Assembly (NCBI RefSeq): GCF_000498495.1
Contig: NZ_AVCS01000024.1
Span: forward strand, 24,818 to 88,817
Length of the DNA: 64,000 nt
Direction: 5' to 3'
Origin: Flavobacterium enshiense DK69
GTDB taxonomy: Bacteria > Bacteroidota > Bacteroidia > Flavobacteriales > Flavobacteriaceae
Notes under the pieces: generated by a model
What the model saw: only the letters and a program-made list of their open reading frames with translations
What the model was told of the DNA's origin: nothing
Database searches by the model: none
In this document: in pieces, positions 7,972-16,345 of the stretch
How positions within the stretch are numbered: position 1 is the stretch's first letter
How the letters are laid out: every line of letters begins with the position of its first letter
Made by a program: the position numbers and the translations under genes

Positions 7972-8712
7972 TTATTGGTAGACAATATGCCCGGTATAAT
8001 GCTGAACAACATTTACCACCGAAGGCCTGCTCAACAAGATAATATTTCCGTTACTATAGATGTCTCCCTCAATTTTATTGGCGGGTTTTAAAATCATGTC
8101 ATTCGAACTGCGCTGGAAAACATACACGTCCTGAACCGCTAAATCAGCTCCTTCAAAACGGGAAACGCCGGAATAAAATACCACATTAAGTGAATTCGTT
8201 GTGCCTTTGATCCTGAAAATCGTCGTATTGTTATTTTCAACAACCAGATTCTGGCAATTCACATTCAGATCAAAAATATTGGAAGCGGTTTCCCCGAACA
8301 AACCCTGTTGCAGGTTGAGATACGGAAAATTCAAAACGCCTTCCGACTCCACACTATATTGCGACGATGAGTAAATTTTGGTAATATCAGGTGCGGTCAC
8401 GGTAACTCGTGCAGGAATCGTTGTTCCTAAATCGCATTCCAGTTTGTTTTTCACATATAAAATTCCGTTTGTTACTTTGGTGGTAACTTCTGCAATTATA
8501 TTTTCTCCGGTTTCAATTTTCACCTCAGCAACATCTCCTTGCTTTACCACCAGATTGATTCCTCCCGCAATATTAATCTCATGGAACGCTTCAACGTCAT
8601 CAAAACGCGAAATGGTCTTGCCCGGCTCCCTGTAACATCCTGGAACAACCTCGGAACTACAAGAAATCAGCAGAAAAACAACCGCTAGAAATGATACTAT
8701 TTTCATCCTCAT
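7972..8712 (-). CDS. Head GIN domain-containing lipoprotein (DUF2807)
   Basis: Surface or periplasmic lipoprotein of 246 residues. The N-terminal signal ends in a lipobox-like LLISC with Cys near residue 18. The rest is a beta-helix/beta-solenoid of the DUF2807 type: FDDVEAFHEINIAGGINLVVKQG is replaced by shorter recognised pieces here (EINIAGGINLVV, VTVTAPDITKIY, YVKNKLECDL). Function in the family is unknown; an adhesin-like role has been suggested from the fold. The start overlaps the stop of the upstream hydrolase gene (ATGA), so the two are co-translated. Confidence 0.82.
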   Translation of the reverse strand: MRMKIVSFLAVVFLLISCSSEVVPGCYREPGKTISRFDDVEAFHEINIAGGINLVVKQGDVAEVKIETGENIIAEVTTKVTNGILYVKNKLECDLGTTIPARVTVTAPDITKIYSSSQYSVESEGVLNFPYLNLQQGLFGETASNIFDLNVNCQNLVVENNNTTIFRIKGTTNSLNVVFYSGVSRFEGADLAVQDVYVFQRSSNDMILKPANKIEGDIYSNGNIILLSRPSVVNVVQHYTGHIVYQ

Positions 8713-9800
8713 AATCTGATTCCTAAATTAAACTCCATTGCTTCCGCTCTTGAAATATGAGTTTTCAAACTCACCCCTGCCGAAACATTTTTGGTAATAT
8801 AATATTTCATCCCTAAGCGTTGATACAACGGTCCGAATTTATCAGAAGGATCATATATATAGTATCCGAATTGGGTATCAATTGCTAATTTATTAATAAA
8901 TAGTTCATGACCAACAAAAACACCTATTCTTCGGTAATCAGCATCCCCGTTATAATTGCTTTCAAAATAAGCGATCGATTGATAACGGATAAATTCTTCT
9001 AAATACAGCATCCAGAAAAAATCAGCTCCCGCCTGAATGGCACTTTTATGATTGATTCGTTTATCTGCATATAAAGAAGCCACATAAAAAGGATATTGGC
9101 CACTGTCTACAACATCACTTTCGTTAACGCCACTCCTGAAAACAGCGTTATAGCGAATCGGTTCCGTAAATTTCTCTTTCGGATGCTTTATATAAGCGAT
9201 TGAATCTTTTGTAGGAATGGTGTAGTTCAATCCAACATTGAAAGCTATTGTATTTGTACTCGTGTTAGGCGCTTCAATATTTGCATTGGAATGATGCACA
9301 AAATTTACGCCCGTTTGAAAACCCAAACCTCTCCAAATATCAGGCTTGTGATAATTCAACATAAAGTAAGTTGAAGGCATATACCTGGCACCATACGCGA
9401 GATTTCGATAATTGGTTTCCCGGTCATACGGATTGGTGCAATACGCTACCCCCTGACCGACCCTAAATTGCAGGTTCCTCTTGAAAAAGTAAAAATTGAA
9501 ATGAGCATACAAACCGTATAAATCACCCAATTCGGAATTTTTATTATCCTGATACTGAAATGAAAGTCCATAATCCGGATAATTGTACCAGGCTTCCCAT
9601 TTTTGCGACCCGAAGGTTTTTCGGTTAAAACTGATAACGGTTCCATCCGGATGCCCTTTTATCAAATGAAGGATATTGGTGTCATGCGGCAAAATACTTC
9701 CGTAAAAGTAATTCGCCTCAACAGTATATTGTTTCATTTCTTTTTCCTGTGCAAAAAGGGGAATCGAAAGAAAAAATAAAATATAGGTTAGTAATCGCAT
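8709..9800 (-). CDS. Acyloxyacyl hydrolase / PagL-like outer membrane barrel
   Basis: Outer membrane protein of 363 residues with a Sec signal (cleavage near LFAQ, residue 18) and alternating aromatic/hydrophobic strands. A FVHHSNA motif near residue 176 resembles the catalytic His-Ser region of PagL-type lipid A 3-O-deacylases, and long barrel strands follow. It is longer than E. coli or Salmonella-type PagL because of extra strands at both ends. Lipid A deacylation is an inference from the motif; it could also be a structural barrel. It forms a two-gene unit with the DUF2807 lipoprotein. Confidence 0.72.
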   Translation of the reverse strand: MRLLTYILFFLSIPLFAQEKEMKQYTVEANYFYGSILPHDTNILHLIKGHPDGTVISFNRKTFGSQKWEAWYNYPDYGLSFQYQDNKNSELGDLYGLYAHFNFYFFKRNLQFRVGQGVAYCTNPYDRETNYRNLAYGARYMPSTYFMLNYHKPDIWRGLGFQTGVNFVHHSNANIEAPNTSTNTIAFNVGLNYTIPTKDSIAYIKHPKEKFTEPIRYNAVFRSGVNESDVVDSGQYPFYVASLYADKRINHKSAIQAGADFFWMLYLEEFIRYQSIAYFESNYNGDADYRRIGVFVGHELFINKLAIDTQFGYYIYDPSDKFGPLYQRLGMKYYITKNVSAGVSLKTHISRAEAMEFNLGIRL

Positions 9801-9820
9801 TTCGGATTTTGAAAATCAGA

Positions 9821-9828
9821 CAAATATA
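9821..9828 (-). promoter_or_regulatory. Putative promoter of the PagL-like/DUF2807 unit
   Basis: The minus strand reads TATATTTG, an exact TAnnTTTG match, 20 bases upstream of the ATG at 9800. No -33 box was recognised. Confidence 0.5.
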
Positions 9829-9891
9829 GCAGAATATTTAATTGAAGAGAATAAGGAGTTTTTTTTGGAAGCCTTTTTGTTTTCTTTGAAT

Positions 9892-9925
9892 AAAAAAACC
9901 TGCAAGATTTAATAAATCCTGCAGG
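9892..9925 (-). terminator. Rho-independent terminator after metF
   Basis: On the minus strand CCTGCAGGATTT pairs with AAATCTTGCAGG (one mismatch), followed by seven Ts. It lies about 40 bases after the metF stop and ends the metH-metF transcript. Confidence 0.8.
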
Positions 9926-9963
9926 CCGTACCTGTTTTTGTGTTGTATTTAGGTATGCTTATT

Positions 9964-10920
9964 TTAAAAAACTTCGCTGGCAATCTGTCGGATATTGTCC
10001 GATTTACCCATCGAATAGTAATGCAGCACCGGAATCCCGGCTTTTGCCAACTCCTTACTCTGTGCTGTACACCACTCAATCCCGATTTGGGAAACAGCCT
10101 CATTATCTTTTGCTTTCACCACCTCCATAATCAAATCATCAGGTAAATCCACTTTAAAGCGATGCGGAATCAGATTCAGCTGTTTTTTGGTCGAAATCGG
10201 CTTCAGTCCCGGAATAATTGGAACCGTAATTCCTGCAGCACGGCATTTATCCACAAAATCAAAAAACTTTTGATTATCGAAGAACATCTGTGTAATGATG
10301 TAATCTGCTCCGTTTTTGATTTTCTGTTTCAGGAAATAAATGTCGCTGTCCAGACTTGGGGCTTCCATGTGTTTTTCCGGATAACCGGCCACACCAATAC
10401 AGAAATCCGTTTTGTTGGTATTCTGTAAATCCGAATCCAAATAAATTCCGTTGTTCAGGTTGCTGATTTGGGTCACCAATTCCGAAGCATAAGTATTCCC
10501 CTCTTTTTCCGGTTTGAAATAAATTTCGCTTTTTACGGCATCACCACGCAAAGCAACAACATTGTCAATACCAAGGAAATCCATATCAATCAGGAAGTTT
10601 TCGGTATCTTCCTTGGTAAAACCACCGCACAAAATATGCGGGATGGCATCGACCTGATACTTGTTCTGAATTGCTGAACAGATTCCCACCGTTCCCGGAC
10701 GTTTCTTCACAACTTTCTTTTCCAGTAAACCATTCGGAAGTTCCTTGTATTCGTATTCCTCACGATGATAAGTTACGTCAATAAAAGGCGGCTTAAACTC
10801 CATCAAAGGTTCAATATTATCAAAAATGCATTGAATGTTCTGTCCTTTCAACGGAGGAAGGATTTCGAAAGAAAACAAAGGCTTTCCGTTAGCTTTCTCT
10901 ATATGTTGTGTTACTTTCAT
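9964..10920 (-). CDS. metF: Methylenetetrahydrofolate reductase
   Basis: FAD-dependent reduction of 5,10-methylene-THF to 5-methyl-THF, the methyl donor for MetH. The 318-residue TIM barrel shows SFEILPP at residues 17-23 (conserved Glu), VTYHREEY, CGGFTKEDTE, NVVALRGD, ADYIITQMFFDN (FAD/folate contacts) and IPGLKPI. It lies downstream of the two metH parts with a 48-base spacer containing AT-rich direct repeats, so it should be co-regulated by the SAM-I riboswitch. Confidence 0.96.
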   Translation of the reverse strand: MKVTQHIEKANGKPLFSFEILPPLKGQNIQCIFDNIEPLMEFKPPFIDVTYHREEYEYKELPNGLLEKKVVKKRPGTVGICSAIQNKYQVDAIPHILCGGFTKEDTENFLIDMDFLGIDNVVALRGDAVKSEIYFKPEKEGNTYASELVTQISNLNNGIYLDSDLQNTNKTDFCIGVAGYPEKHMEAPSLDSDIYFLKQKIKNGADYIITQMFFDNQKFFDFVDKCRAAGITVPIIPGLKPISTKKQLNLIPHRFKVDLPDDLIMEVVKAKDNEAVSQIGIEWCTAQSKELAKAGIPVLHYYSMGKSDNIRQIASEVF

Positions 10921-10950
10921 TTCTGGTTATGAGTTATAAATTATGAGTTA
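10921..10950. repeat. AT-rich direct repeats in the metH-metF spacer
   Basis: TATGAGTTATAAAT is followed by TATGAGTTATGAT, two imperfect copies of a TATGAGTTA unit. The complementary words (AACTCATAACTTATAACTTT) recur between fbaA and accD near 63090, suggesting a dispersed filler repeat. Confidence 0.45.
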
Positions 10951-10968
10951 TGATTGTTTCCGAAATCC

Positions 10969-13647
10969 CTAATCGGCGATGTTCGGATTCAGCCATTTCT
11001 CTGCATATTCGTATGTACAATTTCTTCGTTTGGCGTAATCGCGAACCTGATCTTCTTTTATCTTTCCGAGCCCGAAATACTTACTTTCCGGATGTGCAAA
11101 ATAATATCCCGAAACGGAAGACGCTGGCCACATGGCCATACTCTCCGTTAATGTTACCCCGATGTTTTCTTCCACATTTAAGAGTTTCCAGATTGTCGGC
11201 TTTTCCAAATGATCAGGACAGGCTGGATATCCGGGAGCCGGACGTATTCCTTTATATTCTTCTTTAATCAAATCTTCGTTGGTAAGTTTCTCTTCCGAAG
11301 CATACCCCCAGATTTCCTTACGTATTTTCTCGTGTAGGAATTCTGCAAAAGCTTCTGCAAAACGATCGCCCAAAGCCTTTACCATAATGGAACTGTAATC
11401 GTCGTTGTTTTCTTCGAATGCTTTTGCTTTTTCATCCACACCAAATCCTGTTGTGACACAAAAGGCGCCCATGTAATCTTCTTTTCCAAGTTCTTTTGGG
11501 GAAATGAAATCAGACAAAGCGATGTTGGGCGCGCCTTTGGTCTTTTGAGATTGTTGACGTAAGGTTAGGAAAGTCTCCAAATGCTTCCCGCTTTTGTCAT
11601 ATAATTCTATATCGTCATCATTCACCTGATTCGCAGGGAAGATTCCGTAGATTCCTTTTGCCGTTAACCAGTTTTCCTCCAATAATTGATTTAACATTTT
11701 TTGCGCGTCATTGAACAGTATCGTTGCCTGTTCGCCCACAACATTATCCGTCAATATCGCCGGGTATTTTCCGAATAATTGCCACGAACCGAAAAACGGC
11801 GTCCAATCGATGTACGGAACCAATTCTTCCAATTTCACTTCGATGGTTTTTGTTCCAATGAAATTAGGTTTCACAGGTTGGTAGTTTTCCCAATCCAACT
11901 GTAATTTATTGGCTCTTGCCTGCTCTATTTTCAGATAGCTTTTATCACGCTGGCGGTTTAAAAATGTTTCACGAAACGCTTCGTATTCCGCCCGGATCGT
12001 ACTCGCGTATATTTTTTTATCCTTATTCAGCAAATTTCCTGCTACGGTTACCGCACGGGATGCGTCGTTTACGTGAACCACGGTTTCCCTGTATTCGGGA
12101 GCAATCTTAACGGCTGTGTGTGCACGTGAAGTGGTTGCCCCACCAATCATAATCGGAATTTTGATATTTCGCTTATCCATCTCTTTGGCCAAATACACCA
12201 TTTCATCCAGCGAAGGCGTAATCAATCCGCTCAAACCGATGATATCCACATTCTCGTTAATCGCAGTTTCAATAATTTTTTCCGGCGGTACCATCACTCC
12301 CAAATCGATAATTTCGAAATTGTTACAGGCTAAAACCACCGAAACGATATTTTTACCGATATCGTGAACATCGCCTTTTACGGTTGCCATCAATACTTTT
12401 CCGGCTGATGATGTAGCTCCGTCTTTTTCAGCTTCTATATAAGGAAGAAGATAAGCTACTGCTTTTTTCATCACACGGGCCGATTTTACCACCTGAGGCA
12501 AAAACATTTTTCCGCTTCCGAACAAATCCCCCACGACGTTCATACCAGCCATCAGATTGATTTCGATAACTTCGATAGGCCTTGTAACCGATTGTCGGGC
12601 TTCTTCCACATCGATTTCGATAAATTCATCGATTCCTTTTACCAATGCGTGTGTGATTCGATCCTGCAAGGAACCGTTGCGCCATTCCTGCACTGCTTTT
12701 TCATGAGATTTCACATCACCTTTGTAACTTTCGGCTAATTCCAAAAGCCTTTCGGTAGCATCATCGCGACGGTCTAAGAGTACATCCTCAACATATTCCA
12801 ATAAAATTGGGTCGATTTCATCATACACCTCCAACATTTCAGGATTCACAATCCCCATCGTCATTCCGTGTTTGATGGCATGATACAAAAACGCAGAATG
12901 CATTGCTTCACGTACTTTATCATTCCCACGGAAGGAGAATGACACGTTACTCACTCCTCCGCTAATATTGGCGTATGGAAGGTTTTCGCGTATCCATTTG
13001 GTAGCAAGAAAGAAATCCAATGCATTGCGACGGTGTTCTTCCATTCCGGTTGCTACCGGGAAAATATTCGGGTCGAAAATAATGTCTTCGGCAGGGAAGT
13101 TGATTTCGTTGACCAATATATCGTAGGAACGTTTACAGATTTCGATACGACGTTCATAAGTATCGGCCTGACCAACCTCATCAAACGCCATTACAATTAC
13201 TGCAGCCCCATATCGTTTTACCAGTTTCGCATGATGAAGAAACGCTTCTTTTCCTTCTTTCAAACTGATGGAATTCACCACACATTTTCCTTGTGCTACT
13301 TTCAGTCCGGCCTCGATAATTTCCCATTTGGAACTGTCAACCATCACGGGAACTCTTGAAATATCAGGTTCGGAAGCTATCAGATTCAGGAATTTTGTCA
13401 TCGCATAGACGCCGTCCAGCATCCCTTCGTCCATGTTGATATCGATAATCTGCGCACCACCTTCCACTTGCGCACGGGCAATATCAAGTGCTTCTTCGTA
13501 TTTTTCTTCTTTGATTAAACGCAGGAATTTTCGCGAACCGGTTACGTTAGTACGTTCCCCTACGTTCACGAAATTAGTTTCGGGAGTAACGATTAAAGGT
13601 TCTAATCCCGATAGTTTTAAATATTTATGGCTTGCTCTTTCGCTCAT
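10969..13647 (-). CDS. metH: Methionine synthase, folate/cobalamin/activation part of a split MetH
   Basis: Carries the C-terminal three-quarters of cobalamin-dependent methionine synthase (892 residues from ATG 13647). Domains in order: pterin-binding TIM barrel ([16 protein letters not shown] near residue 28; [13 protein letters not shown]), helical cap, B12-binding Rossmann domain with the lower-ligand His in GDVHDIGKN, and the AdoMet reactivation domain ([25 protein letters not shown]). A longer frame to 13731 was rejected because its extra 28 residues overlap the upstream gene and are not MetH-like. It is coupled to the homocysteine-binding half through TAATG. The catalytic Zn/homocysteine domain is supplied by that separate protein. 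Confidence 0.95.
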   Translation of the reverse strand: MSERASHKYLKLSGLEPLIVTPETNFVNVGERTNVTGSRKFLRLIKEEKYEEALDIARAQVEGGAQIIDINMDEGMLDGVYAMTKFLNLIASEPDISRVPVMVDSSKWEIIEAGLKVAQGKCVVNSISLKEGKEAFLHHAKLVKRYGAAVIVMAFDEVGQADTYERRIEICKRSYDILVNEINFPAEDIIFDPNIFPVATGMEEHRRNALDFFLATKWIRENLPYANISGGVSNVSFSFRGNDKVREAMHSAFLYHAIKHGMTMGIVNPEMLEVYDEIDPILLEYVEDVLLDRRDDATERLLELAESYKGDVKSHEKAVQEWRNGSLQDRITHALVKGIDEFIEIDVEEARQSVTRPIEVIEINLMAGMNVVGDLFGSGKMFLPQVVKSARVMKKAVAYLLPYIEAEKDGATSSAGKVLMATVKGDVHDIGKNIVSVVLACNNFEIIDLGVMVPPEKIIETAINENVDIIGLSGLITPSLDEMVYLAKEMDKRNIKIPIMIGGATTSRAHTAVKIAPEYRETVVHVNDASRAVTVAGNLLNKDKKIYASTIRAEYEAFRETFLNRQRDKSYLKIEQARANKLQLDWENYQPVKPNFIGTKTIEVKLEELVPYIDWTPFFGSWQLFGKYPAILTDNVVGEQATILFNDAQKMLNQLLEENWLTAKGIYGIFPANQVNDDDIELYDKSGKHLETFLTLRQQSQKTKGAPNIALSDFISPKELGKEDYMGAFCVTTGFGVDEKAKAFEENNDDYSSIMVKALGDRFAEAFAEFLHEKIRKEIWGYASEEKLTNEDLIKEEYKGIRPAPGYPACPDHLEKPTIWKLLNVEENIGVTLTESMAMWPASSVSGYYFAHPESKYFGLGKIKEDQVRDYAKRRNCTYEYAEKWLNPNIAD

Positions 13648-14633
13648 TATGCTTCCTCCAGTATTCTTGGTTTGTACTCTTTTGCTACTTCGGCAATTAA
13701 ATTTATATGTTCCGGCGTTGTACCGCAGCATCCGCCTATAATATTGATCAGATTATCTTCTAAATACTCCCTGATTAACGCCTGCATTTCTTCCGGAGTT
13801 TGATCGTACTGACCGAAAGCATTTGGCAATCCGGCATTGGGATGTGCAGAAACATTAAACGAAGTATTGTGTGCCAAACGTTTTAAATACGGCTTTAACT
13901 GATCCGCTCCTAAAGCGCAGTTAAAACCAACGCTCAACAACGGTATATGCGAAATGGAAATCAGAAACGCTTCCACCGTCTGCCCCGATAACGTCCTGCC
14001 CGAAGCATCCGTAATCGTTCCCGAAACCATGATTGGAATATCGATGTTGCGTTCTTCTTTTACTTCTTCGATAGCGAAAAGTGCCGCTTTGGCGTTTAAT
14101 GTGTCAAAGATAGTTTCCACCAACAACACGTCGCAACCACCGTCAATCAAGGCTTCTACCTGTTCTTTGTAGGCAATGCGCAATTCGTCGAAAGTCACGG
14201 CGCGGAACCCCGGATCGTTTACATCCGGGCTCATGCTAGCCGTTCGGTTGGTTGGTCCGATGGAACCCGCTACAAAACGAGGTCGGTCGGTAAATTCGTC
14301 TGCTACTTCTCTTGCGATTTTTGCCGATTGGTAGTTTAACTCATACACCAAATCTTCCATGTGATAATCCGCCATTCCAATCGTGGTTCCGGAAAAAGTA
14401 TTGGTTTCCACGATGTCGGCTCCGGCAACAAAATAAGCGCGGTGTACTTCTTTAACCGCTTCGGGCTGTGTAAGCGACAGTAAGTCGTTATTCCCTTTTA
14501 GCGGATGCGGAAAATCCTTGAAACGCTCACCTCGAAAATCTTCTTCTTCGAATTTATAGCGTTGCAGCATTGTACCCATCGCTCCGTCGAGGATGAGGAT
14601 TCGGTTTTGTATGGCTTCCTGTATTTTTGACAT
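13647..14633 (-). CDS. Homocysteine S-methyltransferase domain protein (N-terminal part of split MetH)
   Basis: A 328-residue TIM barrel equal to the N-terminal homocysteine-binding module of MetH. The Zn-binding cysteines are visible in NCALG near residue 240 and in [11 protein letters not shown] near residue 303, with [10 protein letters not shown] at the N-terminus. It is the first gene of the metH-metF operon. Leader distance from the SAM-I riboswitch terminator to its ATG is about 170 bases. Splitting MetH into two polypeptides is seen in other Flavobacteriia, so this is not a frameshift; the two frames join by a clean TAATG. Confidence 0.93.
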   Translation of the reverse strand: MSKIQEAIQNRILILDGAMGTMLQRYKFEEEDFRGERFKDFPHPLKGNNDLLSLTQPEAVKEVHRAYFVAGADIVETNTFSGTTIGMADYHMEDLVYELNYQSAKIAREVADEFTDRPRFVAGSIGPTNRTASMSPDVNDPGFRAVTFDELRIAYKEQVEALIDGGCDVLLVETIFDTLNAKAALFAIEEVKEERNIDIPIMVSGTITDASGRTLSGQTVEAFLISISHIPLLSVGFNCALGADQLKPYLKRLAHNTSFNVSAHPNAGLPNAFGQYDQTPEEMQALIREYLEDNLINIIGGCCGTTPEHINLIAEVAKEYKPRILEEA

Positions 14634-14806
14634 ATTTTTTTAAGCTTTTAGCCACTAGCTTTTAGCCAATAGCGATTCCAAAAAATCAATTTGTTTCTTA
14701 TTTAGCCCCGATTACTTCACTGATTTAATATTTACAGAGGTGTTATGTGAACACTTCGTGTTTGCAGCAACTACCTTGTAGTGAGTATAGCGGGAACAGG
14801 GACAGC

Positions 14807-14850
14807 AAAAAAGCCCAAGCCTTTGCTTCGCCAATTCGCTATCGCTCGGG
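14807..14850 (-). terminator. Terminator of the SAM-I riboswitch expression platform
   Basis: On the minus strand CCCGAGC pairs with GCTTGGG (one G-U) across a structured 30-base interior, followed by six Ts. It lies about 65 bases downstream of the SAM-I aptamer and 170 bases before metH, as expected for a SAM-induced terminator. Confidence 0.75.
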
Positions 14851-14912
14851 TTGCTTCCAATTCTAAACTATTTTGTTATCGTGAAATCAGAGAGATACCG
14901 AAAAAGTATCTT

Positions 14913-15010
14913 GTTATCTGTCCACAATCAGTGGTAGAATGTAGCACCTTCTACGAGAGTAGGGTTGCCAAGGCTTCATTGGGTCTAGTCCCTCTGCCTT
15001 TCGTGATAAC
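14913..15010 (-). promoter_or_regulatory. SAM-I (S-box) riboswitch aptamer
   Basis: The minus strand shows the S-box pattern: P1 strand GTTATCACG, then GGCAGAGGGACTAG, CCAATGAAGCC, TTGGCAACCC, the GGTGCTACATTCTACC helix, and the closing GATAAC strand. The AGGGA, AUGAAGCC and GGCAACC cores are those that bind S-adenosylmethionine. It lies 280 bases upstream of the split metH and, together with the following terminator, should switch off metH-metF when SAM is plentiful. The remainder of the 14634-15149 gap holds the expression platform and AT-rich sequence; no gene is seen. Confidence 0.93.
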
Positions 15011-15032
15011 GTCAGTCTGTATAAGAACGCTG

Positions 15033-15040
15033 CAAAGCTA
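15033..15040 (-). promoter_or_regulatory. Promoter of the SAM-I-controlled metH-metF operon
   Basis: The minus strand reads TAGCTTTG, an exact TAnnTTTG element 22 bases upstream of the aptamer's P1 strand. This places transcription start just before the riboswitch. Confidence 0.6.
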
Positions 15041-15149
15041 ACAACAAAAAATTGAATTCGGAAATTTTTTCTGCTTTTAGCTTAATTTTCACAATTAAAC
15101 AGATTTTTTTTCTTCAAAAATCTACGAAAATAATTTTTTAAACAGCCAG

Positions 15150-16322
15150 CTAGCTCAAAGCCTGTTGTAAATCATTGATAACATCCTGAACCGTTTCCAA
15201 TCCAACTGAAACACGAACCAGACCATCGGTGATGCTTACCGCCAAACGTTCATCTTCGGTTAATTTGCTGTGTGTGGTGGAAGCAGGATGCGTTACAATT
15301 GTTCGCGTATCGCCTAAATTGGCTGAAAGCGAGCACAGTTGAATTCTGTCTAAAAACTTACGGCCCGCTTCGATTCCGCCCTTAATTTCAAAAGCAACAA
15401 TGTTTCCGCCCAAACGCATTTGTTTTTTAGCAATTTCATACTGCGGATGCGATTTCAGGAACGGGTATTTCACCTGTTTTACATTCGGATGGTTTTCCAA
15501 AAATTCAGCAACTTTTAATGCATTTTCACAATGTTTTTCCACACGGATTGGCAACGTTTCCAAACTTTTTGACAACACCCAAGCATTAAATGGCGACAAA
15601 GCCGGCCCCGTATTTCTTGAAAATAAGTAAATTTCACGAATCAAATCAGCACGGCCAACGGTTATTCCACCCAGAACACGCCCTTGACCATCGATTAACT
15701 TGGTTGCGGAATGCACCACCAAATCAGCTCCGAATTGAATTGGGTTCTGGATGTACGGCGTGGCGAAACAGTTATCAATAATCAGAATCAGGTTGTGTTT
15801 TTTTGCAATTTGGCCTAATAATTCCAGATCGATAATATCAACAGCCGGATTAGTAGGCGATTCTGCAAAAAGGATTTTAGTATTGGGTTGTATAAAATCC
15901 TCAATAGTTTCCGGCTTGTTGATATCAAAATAACTGGTAGTGATGTTCCATTTCGGGAAATACTTTGTAAACAACGTGTGCGTTGAACCAAAAACACTGC
16001 CCACCGAAACGATGTGATCACCTGATTCCAACAGCGCTGCGAAAGTGGAATAAACAGCCGCCATCCCGGTTGCAAAAGCATAACCCGCTTCGGCTCCTTC
16101 CATCTGGCAGATTTTTTCTACAAACTCGCTTGTATTCGGGTTTGTGAATCGGCTGTAAATATTTCGTTCTTTTTCCTCCGTGAAGGAAGCACGCATGTCT
16201 TCGGCATCTTCAAAGACGAAACTTGAGGTTAAGTATAACGGAACGGAATGTTCCAAATATTGCGAACGTTCTAATTGGGTACGTATGGCTTGGGTTTCGA
16301 AACCGAATTCTGAATTACTCAT
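15150..16322 (-). CDS. metZ: O-succinyl/O-acetylhomoserine sulfhydrylase (Cys/Met metabolism PLP enzyme)
   Basis: Direct sulfhydrylation of an activated homoserine to homocysteine by a gamma-family PLP enzyme (390 residues). The PLP lysine lies in VHSATKLIDGQGRVLGG (about residues 200-216); the DGQGR variant is typical of MetZ-type enzymes. YSRFTNPNT and FATGMAAVYS are the other cofactor-site motifs. It is the last gene of metX-thrA-metZ, 23 bases after thrA. Because the first gene encodes a homoserine acyltransferase of MetX type, acetylhomoserine may be the real substrate; cystathionine gamma-synthase activity cannot be excluded. Confidence 0.88.
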   Translation of the reverse strand: MSNSEFGFETQAIRTQLERSQYLEHSVPLYLTSSFVFEDAEDMRASFTEEKERNIYSRFTNPNTSEFVEKICQMEGAEAGYAFATGMAAVYSTFAALLESGDHIVSVGSVFGSTHTLFTKYFPKWNITTSYFDINKPETIEDFIQPNTKILFAESPTNPAVDIIDLELLGQIAKKHNLILIIDNCFATPYIQNPIQFGADLVVHSATKLIDGQGRVLGGITVGRADLIREIYLFSRNTGPALSPFNAWVLSKSLETLPIRVEKHCENALKVAEFLENHPNVKQVKYPFLKSHPQYEIAKKQMRLGGNIVAFEIKGGIEAGRKFLDRIQLCSLSANLGDTRTIVTHPASTTHSKLTEDERLAVSITDGLVRVSVGLETVQDVINDLQQALS

Positions 16323-16345
16323 TATATTGTTGCTGTTTATTTTAA

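Noticed and set aside
9842..9898. Plus-strand T-run as terminator or gene in the 9829-9963 gap
   Set aside because: No plus-strand gene ends here; the hairpin and T-tract orientation fit the minus-strand metF terminator.
13648..13731. N-terminal extension of the second MetH part
   Set aside because: The 28 extra residues overlap the upstream homocysteine methyltransferase and are not MetH-like; the TAATG start at 13647 fits the domain boundary.
14781..15041. Plus-strand ORF of 86 codons
   Set aside because: It is antisense to the SAM-I riboswitch and its terminator; RNA structure accounts for the open frame.
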